DNA of 64,000 nt, from the NCBI GenBank assembly GCA_037039685.1, contig JAWNGF010000003.1, positions 3,286,001-3,350,000 on the forward strand, given 5' to 3'. Below are positions 34,503 through 45,068 of the stretch, piece after piece (position 1 is the first letter of the stretch; the number at the start of each line of letters is the position of its first letter). The notes under the pieces are model-generated. The model made no database searches and was not told the origin of the DNA. It worked only from the letters and a program-made list of their open reading frames with translations. Both the position numbers and the translations under genes were made by a program. This DNA comes from Ceratobasidium sp. AG-K. Taxonomy: Eukaryota > Basidiomycota > Agaricomycetes > Cantharellales > Ceratobasidiaceae.

Positions 34503-37500
34503 GTGTGTGGAGAGACCAAAGAACCAGCAATGGAAACAATGTACTTTAGAGCAACAAACAAATCAACCATTGTTTACACAAGCATTGCTGGAATCACAGA
34601 ACCAGTCCCTACTCTCATTGATTCAGGAGCTTTGAAGAACTTTATGGACATCTCTTGGGCCCGCTCCAACAACATTCCTCTCATTGAGCTTCCCTCCCCA
34701 CAAAAAGTAATTGGCATCCAGGGAAAAGAACTCTCACACCAAATATGCTTCAAAGCCAAGCTTGTACTGGATGTAGAAGGAAAAACCTTCAAACAAATCT
34801 TTTTCGCTATGCCTACTGGAGAAACCAAGCTCATTTTAGGACTTGAGTGGTTAGAAGAAGCAAACCCCAATATTGACTGGAAAATGAAGCACATATCATG
34901 GCGACCAGAACCCATACAGGCAAGAACAGCCTCAATAGACAACCTACCAGAAGAATTCAAAGAATTTGCCGACGTGTTTAGCGAGGAAAAGTTCAAGAGA
35001 ATTGCGGATCATTGCCCATACGACTGTGCCATTGACTTCAAGGAAGGGGCTGAACTTCCAAAACCGGCCAGACCTATCCCGCTCTCACTGGCCAAATCAA
35101 TTGCACTAAGGGAATACCTGGATGAGGAAATTGCCACTGGGAAAATTTGACCTAGCAAATCCCCCATTGCATCACCTTGTTTCTTTGTCAAAAAACCTAT
35201 TGATCCAAAGAATCCAGAAGCAGTACAACAATTACAGCTTGTCCAAGACCTCAGAGGAGTGAACACCATTACACAGGACAACAGGTTTCCAATGCCCTTA
35301 ATGGAAGATCTTCTGGATAAAATCAAGGATGCAAAAATTTTCTCCAAAATCGATCTGCGCATGGGTTTCAACAATATCAGAATCAGGGGAAGGGGACAAA
35401 TGGAAAACAGCTTTCAGAACCAAGGAAGGCCTTTTCAAATACATTGTCATGCCCTTTGGGCTAAAAAATGCACCTGCCATATTCCTAAGATACATGAACC
35501 ACATCTTCCACAACCTTATTGACGTATGTGTCATAGTATACATTGACGACATCCTAGTCTTCTCTAAGAACAGAAGCCAACATACTATAGATGTCAGGAA
35601 GGTGCTGAAGATCTTACTGGATGAAAACCTATTTGCAAAGCTCCCAAAATGCGAATTCTTTGTCACCAAACTTACATATACCAGACTTGGAATCAGTGAT
35701 TCTGGCATCTCAATGGAGGAAGAGAAGGTCAAGGCAACAAAGGAATGGAAGGAACTGAAAACGGTCAAGCAGGTTCAGGCGTTCCTAGGATTTGCAAACT
35801 TCTACCGAAGATTTGTACCAAATTTTAGCCATTTGGCAAAACCCTTGACAACCCTGACAAGAAAGGATAACAAATGGAAATGGGAAAAGGATCAACAGGA
35901 GGCCTTTGATGCCCTGAAAACAGAAATTAGCAAGGAGCCCACACTATGCCATCCTGACCCTGAGAAACCCTTTTTCCTGGAAACAGATGCAAGCGGAGTA
36001 GCAATGGGGGCAACTCTGTCTCAAAGGCAAGACGATGGCTACCTACACCCTATAGCGTTCCTGTTGAAATCCTGCAATGAGGCCCAGCTCAACTACAACG
36101 TCCATGACAAGGAACTTATGGCAATCATAGAATCATTGACACATTGGAGGTTATACCTTGAGGGAACAAAGGATCCAATCACTATCTACACCAATCACAG
36201 GAACCTACAGTTCTGGAAGGAAGCAAGAACGTTCAACCGTCGACACGCAAGATGGCATCAACTACTGGCTTCCTACAACTTTGATATCATATACCGTCCT
36301 GGAATCCTTTCGTCTAAACCGGACCTGTTGTCAAGATGATCTGACCATGAGGATATTCCCACACCGGAACAAATCATGATATCCGCTGAAAAATTTAAAG
36401 GATTTATGGGGCAGATGGACACAGACATTATGGCAACTATCAAGGAAGCACAAGAAACTGATGAAGGACTGGCAAAAATCAAGGAAATCTGCGAATCAAG
36501 AGAAATGTTACCAAGAACCCTGCAACATAGCGCAAAAGATTACAACTTCAAGGAGGGACTAATGTGGTACAAAGGGAAAATTTACGTCCTGGAAGATAAG
36601 GAAGCCAGACTGTCCATCATGCAACTACACCATGACTCAAGGATTGCAGGGCATGAAGGACAAGCCAGGACGTTGGAACTAATATCAAGAAGATACTTCT
36701 GGCCAGGACTGAAGCAGAGCATAAACAGATACGCGGAATCCTGCAAGACCTGCCAACAAACAAGGGGATCAAAGTCAATAGTACTGATCAAACCTCTAGA
36801 AATTCCAAAAGGTCCCTGGGAAGACATAGCATTTGACTTTGTAGTAAAATTGCCAAAGTCCAGAGGGTCAGACAGCATCATGGTAGTGGTGGACTGGTTC
36901 TCAAGAATGGCGCACTTCATACCCTGCAAGGAATCTCACACGGCAAGTGAACTGGCAAATCTTTTTGTCACAAATGTTTGGAAACTACATGGCTTTCCAA
37001 AAAGCACAATCTCAGACCAAGGGACAACTTTCAATTCTAAACTTATGAAGGCCATTTATGAGAGAATTGGAACTAGCCCAAGTTTCAGCACTGCCTACCA
37101 CCCCCAGACAGATGGAGTGACAGAGAGAATCAACCAATGGATGGAAGGCTGGCTACAATCCTTTGTCAACTACCGGCAAGATGATTGGGCAGACTTGTTA
37201 CCAATTGCAGAATTCAGTTATAATCTGCAGAAGCACCATGTAACGGGTGGTTCCCCTTTTGCAATAGTCTACGGCAGGGAACCACTGTGGAACATCTCAT
37301 CAAAAGAATCGATGGTTCCTGAAGCAAACACCATTACGGAAAAATGGCGTAGCATCCACAACAAAGCAATTGCATCTATGGAAAACCAAAGGCTCCCAAA
37401 GGAAGAACCAAAAAACGAGTACCAGGAAGGAGATCTAGCATGGCTGTTGGGAAGAAACATCCAAACAAAAAGACCCTCAAAGAAACTGGATAACAAGAAG

Positions 37501-37836
37501 CATGGACCATTTGTTGTGAAGCAAAAGATAGGATCACATGCTTATGAGCTCACTCTGCCAGCAACAATGAGGGTGCACCCTGTTTTCCACATTGACTTGC
37601 TCAGCCCTTACATAGAAGACACGGAGTTCAAGTGAAACCAACCCCAACCGCCGCCGATCATTACTGAAGAAGGAGAAGAAGAATATGAAGTAGAAAAGAT
37701 TTTAGACTGGAAGGAGACAAAGGATGGGCTTTTTTACAGGGTCAGATGGAAGGGATATGGAGACAAAGAAGACACGGAACAGAAGGCAGAAGATTTTGGA
37801 CATCTATCCAAGATCATCAAGGACTTTCTACGTTGA
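34503..37836 (+). pseudogene. pol of A2 (PR-RT-RH-IN-chromodomain), four lesions
   Basis: Pol in the -1 frame relative to gag. Protease TLIDSGALKNF; RT with intact VYIDDILVF box; RNase H (ETDASGVAMGA, but YTNH where Asp is usual); integrase with HHDS...CKTCQ zinc finger and D,D,E core (VVVDWFSRM, SDQGTTF, HPQTDGVTERIN); chromodomain-like region 37681-37830 (YEVEKILDW...VRWKGYGDKED). Lesions: TGA 35148, about one extra base near 35390, TGA 36337, TGA 37633. Ends at TGA 37834-37836. Confidence 0.88.
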
Positions 37837-37982
37837 CACCCCAAAGCTCCCACGCCATCTAACTACATTCCAGGAAAGATAAAAGGCAGAGGGGGCGCAG
37901 TTGGTATTGACATCTGCAAAACTTGCAACTACTCCAGAACAAACTCACAACTCTATGCTCTAAACCTTTTCTGCTCTCCACA

Positions 37983-38747
37983 ATGCCTGCTGTTACCTGT
38001 GCCACCATCTCCAACAACCTCACCCGCGTCCTCGAAGGACCTGCCTTTGCCACAGCAAGGATCCTCGACGCTGGAGCCGCCCTCTACGTCTTCAAGAGGG
38101 CGCAGCAGAGCTCTGGTAGAATGCACTTTAGGGCATTGGACAACGTCCTACACTCAGACCTGGGAGAATTCCAGTGGGTCGGAAAGAAATGGCCGACACA
38201 CATGCAACTCCTACAAAAGGACATCTTTGTTTGTTGAGGATGCGCCGCGTTCCAGGTCTTGGAGGTTGTCCCCCTTTCCACCCATATGCTTGGAGTCGTC
38301 CAATGGGGACAAGAGGGGTCATACTCGAGCGAGTGGGTACCAGGGTACGACGGGAGACAACCAACGCTCCGACCTAGGTGGAACGACGCCTGGGACGCCA
38401 ACTACAAAAGGGACTTGAGCAACTGGCAGATGGAAAGGGGAAGATACCAGAAGGAAAAGTTCAAGTGGGCTCCAAACTGGTGGAAGTGGGAGGACGCAGA
38501 TGTGTCAGCATGGAAGGAAGCAGAGCCAGACGTGCAACAATGGGACAAGGATTTTGTGGAGGCTCAGAAGAGGGTTTTGGACTGGTCCAAGGCCGACTGG
38601 ATGAAGGAGGAGACATGGGAGGAATGGGAAAAGTTCTCTGACAAACCAGGTAACACTGTGTTCAACCCGATTGACTTGACCATTGAGGAGGATGTGGGCC
38701 TGGAAGAGCACATGCTTGCCAAAGGCAAGGATTGCAAGATCCAATGA
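37983..38747 (+). pseudogene. Accessory ORF of family A, copy A2
   Basis: Third ORF of the element, 254 codons between pol and the 3' LTR, in a different frame from pol, broken only by TGA at 38235-38237. Starts MPAVTCATISNNL. Middle: LDAGAALYVFKR and a WVGKKWP segment, then the FVC.GCA motif. C-terminal half: Trp-rich charged region (WAPNWWKWEDADVSAW, KADWMKEETWEEWEKF) and a tail FNPIDLTIEEDVG that fits a SUMO-interaction motif followed by acidic residues. Not a recognised gag, pol or env product. Confidence 0.7.
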
Positions 38748-38789
38748 AGCCCATCCAGGTCCCCTAGATGGACTCCTGAGGGGGAGTAA

Positions 38790-39256
38790 TGTCGTGAGCC
38801 AGCTCACTCCATTGGACTTGTCTTGTGCCTCGCCCGTCTGTCCTTGTGTCTGTCGTCCTGTTCATATGTTGTTTATCTTTTCCTGTGCCGCATTGCCACC
38901 TTCTTGTGGTTATTCTGTTACATTGTGTAACACGGCTGTGCTTTGTACAAGTCATGTCTGTTCATACAGCATGACTCACATGGACACTCCTGACTGGCTG
39001 TTTTGTTTGACTCATGTGGCTGCGCCTTGTATGACTCGGCCACTTTGTGACTATATATAGAGGACCAACAAGCCTGGTAACCCCAGCTTGTTTTGTCTTG
39101 TCTAACATCCCCTTTGAGTGACACTTTAAACCACCCCTACCCTCAAGAGCCTACAGACACTTAAGTGTGTTGTGGTTCAAGAGGTCACTTAGGTCTTAGT
39201 GCCGTCCACTCTCCATCACGGCTTGTCTCATAGCCATCAAGAAGAAGCTTACGACA
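38790..39256 (+). repeat. Family A 3' LTR of A2
   Basis: 467 bp, TGTCGTGAGC...TTACGACA, preceded by a polypurine tract. Abuts directly a fragment of another Gypsy family at 39257. Confidence 0.9.
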
Positions 39257-40171
39257 TCAGAGAATTGCAACCACTTGAACTTCCTTCCAAACCCTGGCAA
39301 CACATCTCTGTCAACATGATTGTCAAACTTCTGCTTTCCAAAGGTCTAGATTCAATCCTGGTCATTGTCAACACCCTGACCAAAATGGTGCATTTCATTC
39401 CCTGCACTGAGAAGACCACATCCCCCTAACTTGCGGAGTTGTTCATGGAACACTGCTGGAACCTACATGGGACCCTGGAAACGGTAGTATTGGATTGTGG
39501 GCCTACCTTTGCATCCAAATTCATGAAAGAACTATATCAAGCCCAGAATATTCAACCCAGACTCTCCACAGAGTACCACCCTGAAACTGACAGACAGACA
39601 GAGTGCATCAACCAAATGGTTGAAGCTTTCATTCAGATGTATTGCTCTTTCAGACAACACAACTGGGCGTCATTACTACCCTTTGCCAAGTTTGCAGACA
39701 ACAATTCTCTCCACTCCAGCATTGGTATGACACCTTTCTTTGCCAACACAGCTTGCCACCCATCAATTGAAGGAACACCAGTGGAAGCCAGTTCTGTCCC
39801 GGAAGCTGCAGCACATGCGCAGCACATCCAAAACAATCTGGAAGAAGCCAAGGCCAGTCTGACCCTGAGTCAGGAACAGGACAAGGAATATGCGGACCAA
39901 CAATGACAAAAAGATTCTTTCATTCCAGGCAATAAGGTTTGGCTGAGCCATGATCTCATCACAACAAATTGACTGTCCCTCAAACTGTTGTACAAACACC
40001 TTGGACCATTTACTATTTTGGAAGCTGTAGGGAAGAATGCCTACAAATTGGAGTTACCACCATCAATGACCATGCACCCAGTAATCAACATGTTGTGCCT
40101 TGCCAAACACAAGGAAGATGAAATTGAGGGTTGTCAGATCAAACCACCCCTGCCAATCAAGATGCCAGAAG
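39257..40171 (+). pseudogene. Family C Gypsy integrase fragment
   Basis: Integrase core of a third Ty3/Gypsy lineage with several stops (for example 39427, 39904, 39970). Recognisable motifs: IVKLLLSKGLDSILVIVNTL, LHGTLETVVLDCGPTF, STEYHPETDRQTECINQM, and a C-terminal module (LGPFTILEAVGKNAYKLELP). Expected catalytic Asp at VD reads VN and R of TER reads C, both explainable by CpG decay. The 5' part is missing. Confidence 0.8.
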
Positions 40172-40496
40172 TGTCATGAGCTGACTAAGCTCAGACATTT
40201 TATTCTGATTTTATATTCTTTTTTCCAAACACTTTCCTTTTTTGGTACAAATGTCCTTTGGTGCTTAACTTGTATCATGTGATGTATTTGTCTTTTCATT
40301 TGATATTGGTACTGCTTTGGGAACTTTCAGAATATCAAGTCATACCTCTTATCTTGCTTATCATTGGTTGTACTCAGCTTTCTCACACTGATAGATGATG
40401 ACGTGGCACTGATCCCTCATGTATATAAACCCAGAGGTCAAGCTGATTAACAACAAGGCTTGACCTCCTCTCCACTAGGACTTGTTCAATCAATCC
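40172..40496 (+). repeat. Partial LTR of family C
   Basis: Starts TGTCATGAGC right after the integrase C terminus and has a TATA box (TGTATATAAA near 40423), then is interrupted by family A LTR sequence at about 40497. Its 3' end was not located. Confidence 0.55.
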
Positions 40497-40908
40497 TGTC
40501 TCGTGGCTGTGCCTGTTATGTTTTGTTTCTCTTTTCCCGCCGTGTTGCCACCTCCTTGTGGTTTTCCTGTTACATTGTGTAACGTGGCTGTGCTTTGTAT
40601 GAGTCATGTCTGTTCATACAGCATGACTCACATGGACACTCCTGACTGGTTGACTGTTATGACCCATGTGGCTACGCTTTGTATGACTCGGCCACTTCTT
40701 GAATATATATAGAGGACCAACAAGCCTGGTAACCCCAGCTTGTTTTGTCTTGTCAAACATCCCCTTTGAGTGACACTTTGAACCACCACTACCCTCAAGA
40801 GCCTACAGACACTTAAGTGTGTTGTGGTTCAAGAGGTCACTCAGGTCTTAGTGCCGTCCACTCTCTGTCACGGCTTGTCTCATAGCCACTAAGAAGAAGC
40901 TTACGACA
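40497..40908 (+). repeat. Family A LTR, 5'-shortened
   Basis: LTR copy ending TTACGACA at 40908, clearly homologous to the others from the GTTGCCACCTCCTTGTGG block on, but with a divergent, shorter 5' end beginning about TGTCTCGTGG. No target duplication seen. Confidence 0.75.
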
Positions 40909-40980
40909 CACTGGCTGGTTTTGTGTGACACATTCTAATTCTTCTACATTATTTATATCCATTTTAGCTGGTACCTGTGT

Positions 40981-41147
40981 ACATCTGGAAACCTCCCTGG
41001 ACCTATATAGCACTATGTAGTGCCATGTAGCAATATAGCAAAATAGGTATGCTCCAAAATTATAGCACCATGTAGCCAGGTCAGGTGCATGTAGTGCTTT
41101 GTAGTGCCATGTAGCAGGTCATCCAGCTACATAGCACTGTGTAGCAA
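40981..41147 (+). repeat. Left arm of a 167-bp inverted-repeat pair
   Basis: Begins ACATCTGGAAACC and contains repeated words such as AGCACTATGTAGTGCC and a CCAAAATTATAGCACC block. Matches in reverse the segment 43629-44514 once the LINE insertion there is removed. It is itself rich in short palindromes. Confidence 0.75.
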
Positions 41148-41841
41148 AGGAGCTATTGGGAATGTGAATGTACTAGCCCAATCAGAAGCCACTGGACTGT
41201 TCTGTGGTCTACCCACATATCATGCAAAATCATATTGCATTCTATAAGTAGCTGTGTACATGTACTACATGCAATGCTTGTTGGTTGATCTAACATAACA
41301 GGCTGTACATGGGTTCATACTCAGCACAGGCTATGTCCTAGAAGTGCTTTCAAGTGCCATTGATAAACATTAAAACAAAGTGTCAACTGGTGTCCCAAAG
41401 ATTGCAAACTCAAGCAGACTTACCTGGCTGAGTGTCACTTTGTCTGTTGGGCCAAGGCCTAAAAGCCCATTGTAAGTCGACTCTGACAACACACAGAGCA
41501 GCTGTGAGTACAATGTAGTTCACTGACACAGCCGCTTACTGGTTTCAAGTGACAATTTCTGAGTGCCCTTATTGATCACCACTCACCACCATATTCAGCC
41601 AAGATCCCAGCATGTTGATGTAGGGGAGACAATCAGTGGGTTTATTGTTAGCTTTGGTGAGTTTGCACAAGCAGACTACTTCCCACAGGTCACAGGTGAT
41701 GCAATCAAAGCGCCAATATCAGTGTTGTCAAATTCAGGGTTGTATGGTTAGGTTTGGCAAAAAGTCAGGTCATGAGGTCATGACCTTGACCAAACCTTGA
41801 CAAGTCAGGACATGTGATAGCCTCCAATGAGAAAGGGCAAG

Positions 41842-42287
41842 TGTCACAACCTTTTCTTGTTCTCTCTTTGTTGTCCTGTTTGTCTCATGTTTGGTCTCGT
41901 TCTTCTCACCTTGGTGCATTTAGTCGCCTTTATGTAAGCCATGACCGCAGGACATGCCTGCCTGGCCTGTTCCCTCGTCCCCTTGGAGTCCATGGACTTA
42001 CCTTGTTTCCTTTGTCTCTTTCTTGCTTCCCTTGGACCCTTGCTTTTTCTCGTTTTGCTTTCCCTTTGTCTCCTGCTCTCTATTGTACATAGCCACAGTA
42101 GAAAGTTTATATACCAACAACACAAGTCTTGCTCCCACAAGACTTGTTCTCTTGTTGTTTTCCCCATCACTCATTGTGTGACTCACTTAGGCCTAAGCGC
42201 CATACATTCAACCTTTGTTGTCATCCCAACCCCCATCCTCACTGCCTGTGGAGTCTCGGCCTCCAAGGTTCAACTAGGGTTGTGACA
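41842..42287 (+). mobile_element. Solo LTR of a fourth family (D)
   Basis: 446 bp with perfect 10-bp inverted ends (TGTCACAACC...GGTTGTGACA) and a perfect 5-bp target duplication GCAAG at 41837-41841 and 42288-42292. TATA-like TTTATATACC near 42105 supports plus orientation. Confidence 0.92.
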
Positions 42288-42457
42288 GCAAGCAGACACA
42301 GAGGATGCTCTATGAACAACACAGGAAATAGGTTGGCTACAGTGTTCAGCCAACTAGAAACATGAAGGAAGCAGAAAGAAGCTGTGAACCAGGACATGCA
42401 ACCACTGACCCGGACACAGTCTATATAACATGTTTGGACATGCTTTTTGTGACTCAA

Positions 42458-42500
42458 TAGCTTAGCGGGTACCAAGCAAACAGGCTGTGCATTCAAGTCC
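42458..42500 (+). ncRNA. tRNA-like pol III boxes (possible SINE remnant)
   Basis: TAGCTTAGCGGG (42458-42469) fits an A box and GCATTCAAGTCC (42489-42500) resembles a B box at a tRNA-like distance. The segment does not fold into a full cloverleaf by eye, so a functional tRNA is unlikely; a tRNA-derived SINE or chance remains. Confidence 0.25.
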
Positions 42501-42509
42501 AGCCTACTG

Positions 42510-43628
42510 TATCCTTTTTGGCTGACTTCCCTGATTGGCCTATTTTTTGCACTCACGCAATCTGCATTGCTTCTAAAGACCCTTTGATTCTTGTCTGTGT
42601 CTTGAATCTGAACTTAGTCTGACTAGTGCAGCTACAATCGTTGCGACATTTTACCTGCCATGTGAGCTGACTGGTCAAAGGTCAGGTTAGGGATTGACCT
42701 AACCCCATGGTTAGGTCAGCAGACCCATTTGACCATCAGGGTCCTGGGACCGCTCCATGACAACACTGGCCAATATTCCCAGGCCGTGGCATCACTACTT
42801 GCCTGCCACTGTTGAAGCCAGCCCGGACGGCCACTCCGTGCCAAGTAACGGGCGCCACGCGTGGCCTCCATGGCCGAGCCTTGGTTTCAAGACGTTGGTG
42901 AGCGAGAGAGGTCGTGTCGGTGGTTGTGGCGGAAAAGAAGCTGTGTTGTGGAGCGAGCTGTATGACTTAACAGCTCCATGCTGTGGACGTAGGCGCCGAT
43001 CGGAGGCTCCGAACCAATCACAGCATGCTCTTGCCACCACTGCTCTTTCTTGCTCGACCACCACACCGACTGGCCATATACGACCGGACCCCACCCCGCG
43101 GCCAAGGCTGTAGCGTTGGTTGTTGCCTACCGTGCGGTGCAGCCTACTCAACGGCAACGTGACTTGATGTGTTGTGTCTCGTCGCTCATAAGTATCGCTT
43201 TTTTATCGTCTGTTTGGTTCTTCCGGTTGAATGATATGCTCCCGTGCTCCTCTCACTCAAAATCGACTGAGAATAAAGGCCCATGAGCTGCTGGTCTTGC
43301 GCTCATTGTAGCTTCTGGATCAGTAAGTCAATCGTGACATTCCGGTGGCGGCACGCTTAACTCAGTATGTCAGTCAAACCAACCAACTTCTCGAGCCAAT
43401 ATAACGTTGTAAATGCACGCTGATCGCGCCGAAGTCGTGCCGAAGCATGAGCAATGCTTTCTATGACTCAAACCACGAAGAGAGCTGTCGTGTGCTGCTA
43501 ATCCGCAGGTCTAAGTTTGTCTGTGACATGTATATACACCGTGTGATAATAAAATGTGCTTGATGCAATTCATGAGTGGGCTGCATGACGCATGCAAATC
43601 ATATTGATTTTAATGACTAGGAATCCCG
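42510..43628. other. Intergenic, no supported gene
   Basis: Open frames on both strands in a GC-richer stretch (42757-43160) but without recognisable motifs. A GGTTAGG/CCTAACC hairpin lies near 42688. This lies between the inverted-repeat arms. Confidence 0.4.
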
Positions 43629-44514
43629 TTGCTACATGGTGCTATGTAGTCGGATGGCCTGACACATGGCACTACATAGCGCTATGTGCACGTGGTTTTC
43701 ATGGGTACCGTCACACGAGGGGGTTTTCGGAAATGAACAAGCGGACAGGCTGGCCAAGGCAGCGGCAAGGACGACCCCCGTCCTCATGTTCAACAGGTCC
43801 AGCGACTACATCAAGCATCACGCACGCGAGGGGCTCCTCCGGCATTGGAACTCCGATTGGGAGCAGTTCAAAAAGTCAAATCAGTCATCCCAGGCGACGC
43901 AAGCTCTACGCTTTCCGCCGCGACTCAAACTGCATCCTATTCACGCTAAACCAGGACATCGAAGAGGCGTTCACACGCAGCTGATCCGGGCCATCACTGG
44001 TCACGGTCGGCACGCCTCATTCCTTGCACGTATCGGCTCCATCCCATCGCCCGCATGCTCTTGCGGTGCTCCTTTGCAGGACGTACCTCACATTTTCCGG
44101 TCGTGCCCTAAACACGAAAGGAATAGAGGCGTACTCAGGGGCATCACCTACTTGCTCAACATTTCAACACTCTTCTCGACGTCTGCAGGTCTCAAGGCGG
44201 CTCTGGGGTTCTTGGCGTCCGAGAGGGTGGACATTTAGTTACTTACACGCTCACTCTGCTCCGCTTTTACTGTCCTTCCTTTCTAGTTCTCCTGTGTGCT
44301 GTGGTCTACACCTGGGTTGTACTTTATGTCTGGCTTTGCTGTGGTGTCTCCCTCGTAGGAGGCCGCCTTACAAATAGTATCCAAAAAAAAAAAAAAAAAG
44401 CTATGTGCACGTGACCCGGCTACATGGTGCTATAATTTTGGAGCGTACCTATTTTGCTATATCGCTACATAGCGCTACATAGCACTATGTCGGTCTGGGG
44501 AGTTTTCCAGATGT
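43629..44514 (-). repeat. Right arm of the inverted-repeat pair, split by a LINE
   Basis: 43629-43694 plus 44414-44514 together are the reverse complement counterpart of 40981-41147. The arm is interrupted by the LINE fragment and its target duplication. Confidence 0.75.
43695..44399 (+). mobile_element. 5'-truncated LINE with poly(A) and target duplication
   Basis: 705-bp 3' end of a non-LTR retrotransposon (Tad/I-like). The coding part ends at 44238 and shows the RNase H C terminus (FSWVPSHEGVFGNEQADRLA) and the terminal CCHC-like zinc motif (CSCGAPLQDVPHIFRSCP). A 17-A tail at 44383-44399 is followed by GCTATGTGCACGTG (44400-44413), an exact 14-bp copy of 43681-43694. The 5' truncation falls immediately after the duplication, typical of target-primed reverse transcription. 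Confidence 0.95.
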
Positions 44515-44838
44515 ATGCTCTATGTACGTATGATAGTGGAATACTAATACGATAGACGTTGCTTGCTCATGAGCCTGTGATTGAAAGCGTGCTCGGCTAA
44601 CCAATCTCACTCGTGAGGATGACTTGTAAGTCGGGGATCAGTCTATAGGACTCGCAAGCTCCCGTGGGCTCTCATGTGTGCTTGTCGTTTTGCTAATTCA
44701 GCTGCTAATCGCTCGTGAGTGCAACTAACGTAGTTGTGAGATCTCGTTGGACCTAGTTGTTTGTAAAATACGTAAACAACCCGTCTTCAGCAGCCAATAC
44801 CTCGCAAGATCTGATGAGCACTCACAAGATATTTCTCA

Positions 44839-45068
44839 ACCAAAAGCGAGAAATCTCGGTTGGCTCTTGAGGTCTCGTGATGCCTGGGACTATCTCACCA
44901 GTCTCTGGAGCGCTCGGGATTGCTCATAAGCGCTCAGGAGACAAACAAGCAAAAGGCTCGTTTCTGCTCGTAACATCTCGTGAGCACTCACGAACCATCA
45001 CGAGCTTGATGAGATAGTTCCCGCCATCACAAAAACTCACGAGCCAAACGAGATTTCTCGCTTTTGGT
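44839..45068. repeat. Fold-back repeat
   Basis: Imperfect inverted repeat: about 63-bp arms (44839-44902 and 45006-45068) around a spacer of about 100 bp; the outer 20 bp (ACCAAAAGCGAGAAATCTCG) are perfect. The spacer and surroundings are rich in CTCGTGAG/CTCACGAG words, including TCGTGAGCACTCACGA near 44974. Confidence 0.65.

Larger units (their letters stand above)
31599..39256 (+). mobile_element. Family A Ty3/Gypsy copy A2, full-length, interrupted
   Basis: 5' LTR 31599-32054, primer site 32057-32068, gag from 32077, solo LTR insertion (34003-34459), pol 34503-37836, accessory ORF 37983-38747, polypurine tract (GAGGGGGAGTAA, 38778-38789) and 3' LTR 38790-39256. Flanks (GCATT / TCAGA) are not a target duplication, so one end has been rearranged or the LTRs come from different copies; the LTR 5' parts also differ clearly. 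Confidence 0.88.

Noticed and set aside
31599..39256. Simple 5-bp target duplication around element A2
   Set aside because: Flanking pentamers are GCATT and TCAGA, which do not match; one end is rearranged.
42458..42500. Functional tRNA gene
   Set aside because: No 7-bp acceptor stem or regular anticodon arm could be found around the boxes.
42757..43157. Overlapping 118-120-codon ORFs on both strands as genes
   Set aside because: GC-rich stretch in which both strands are open; no motif, and it lies inside the repeat-flanked segment.
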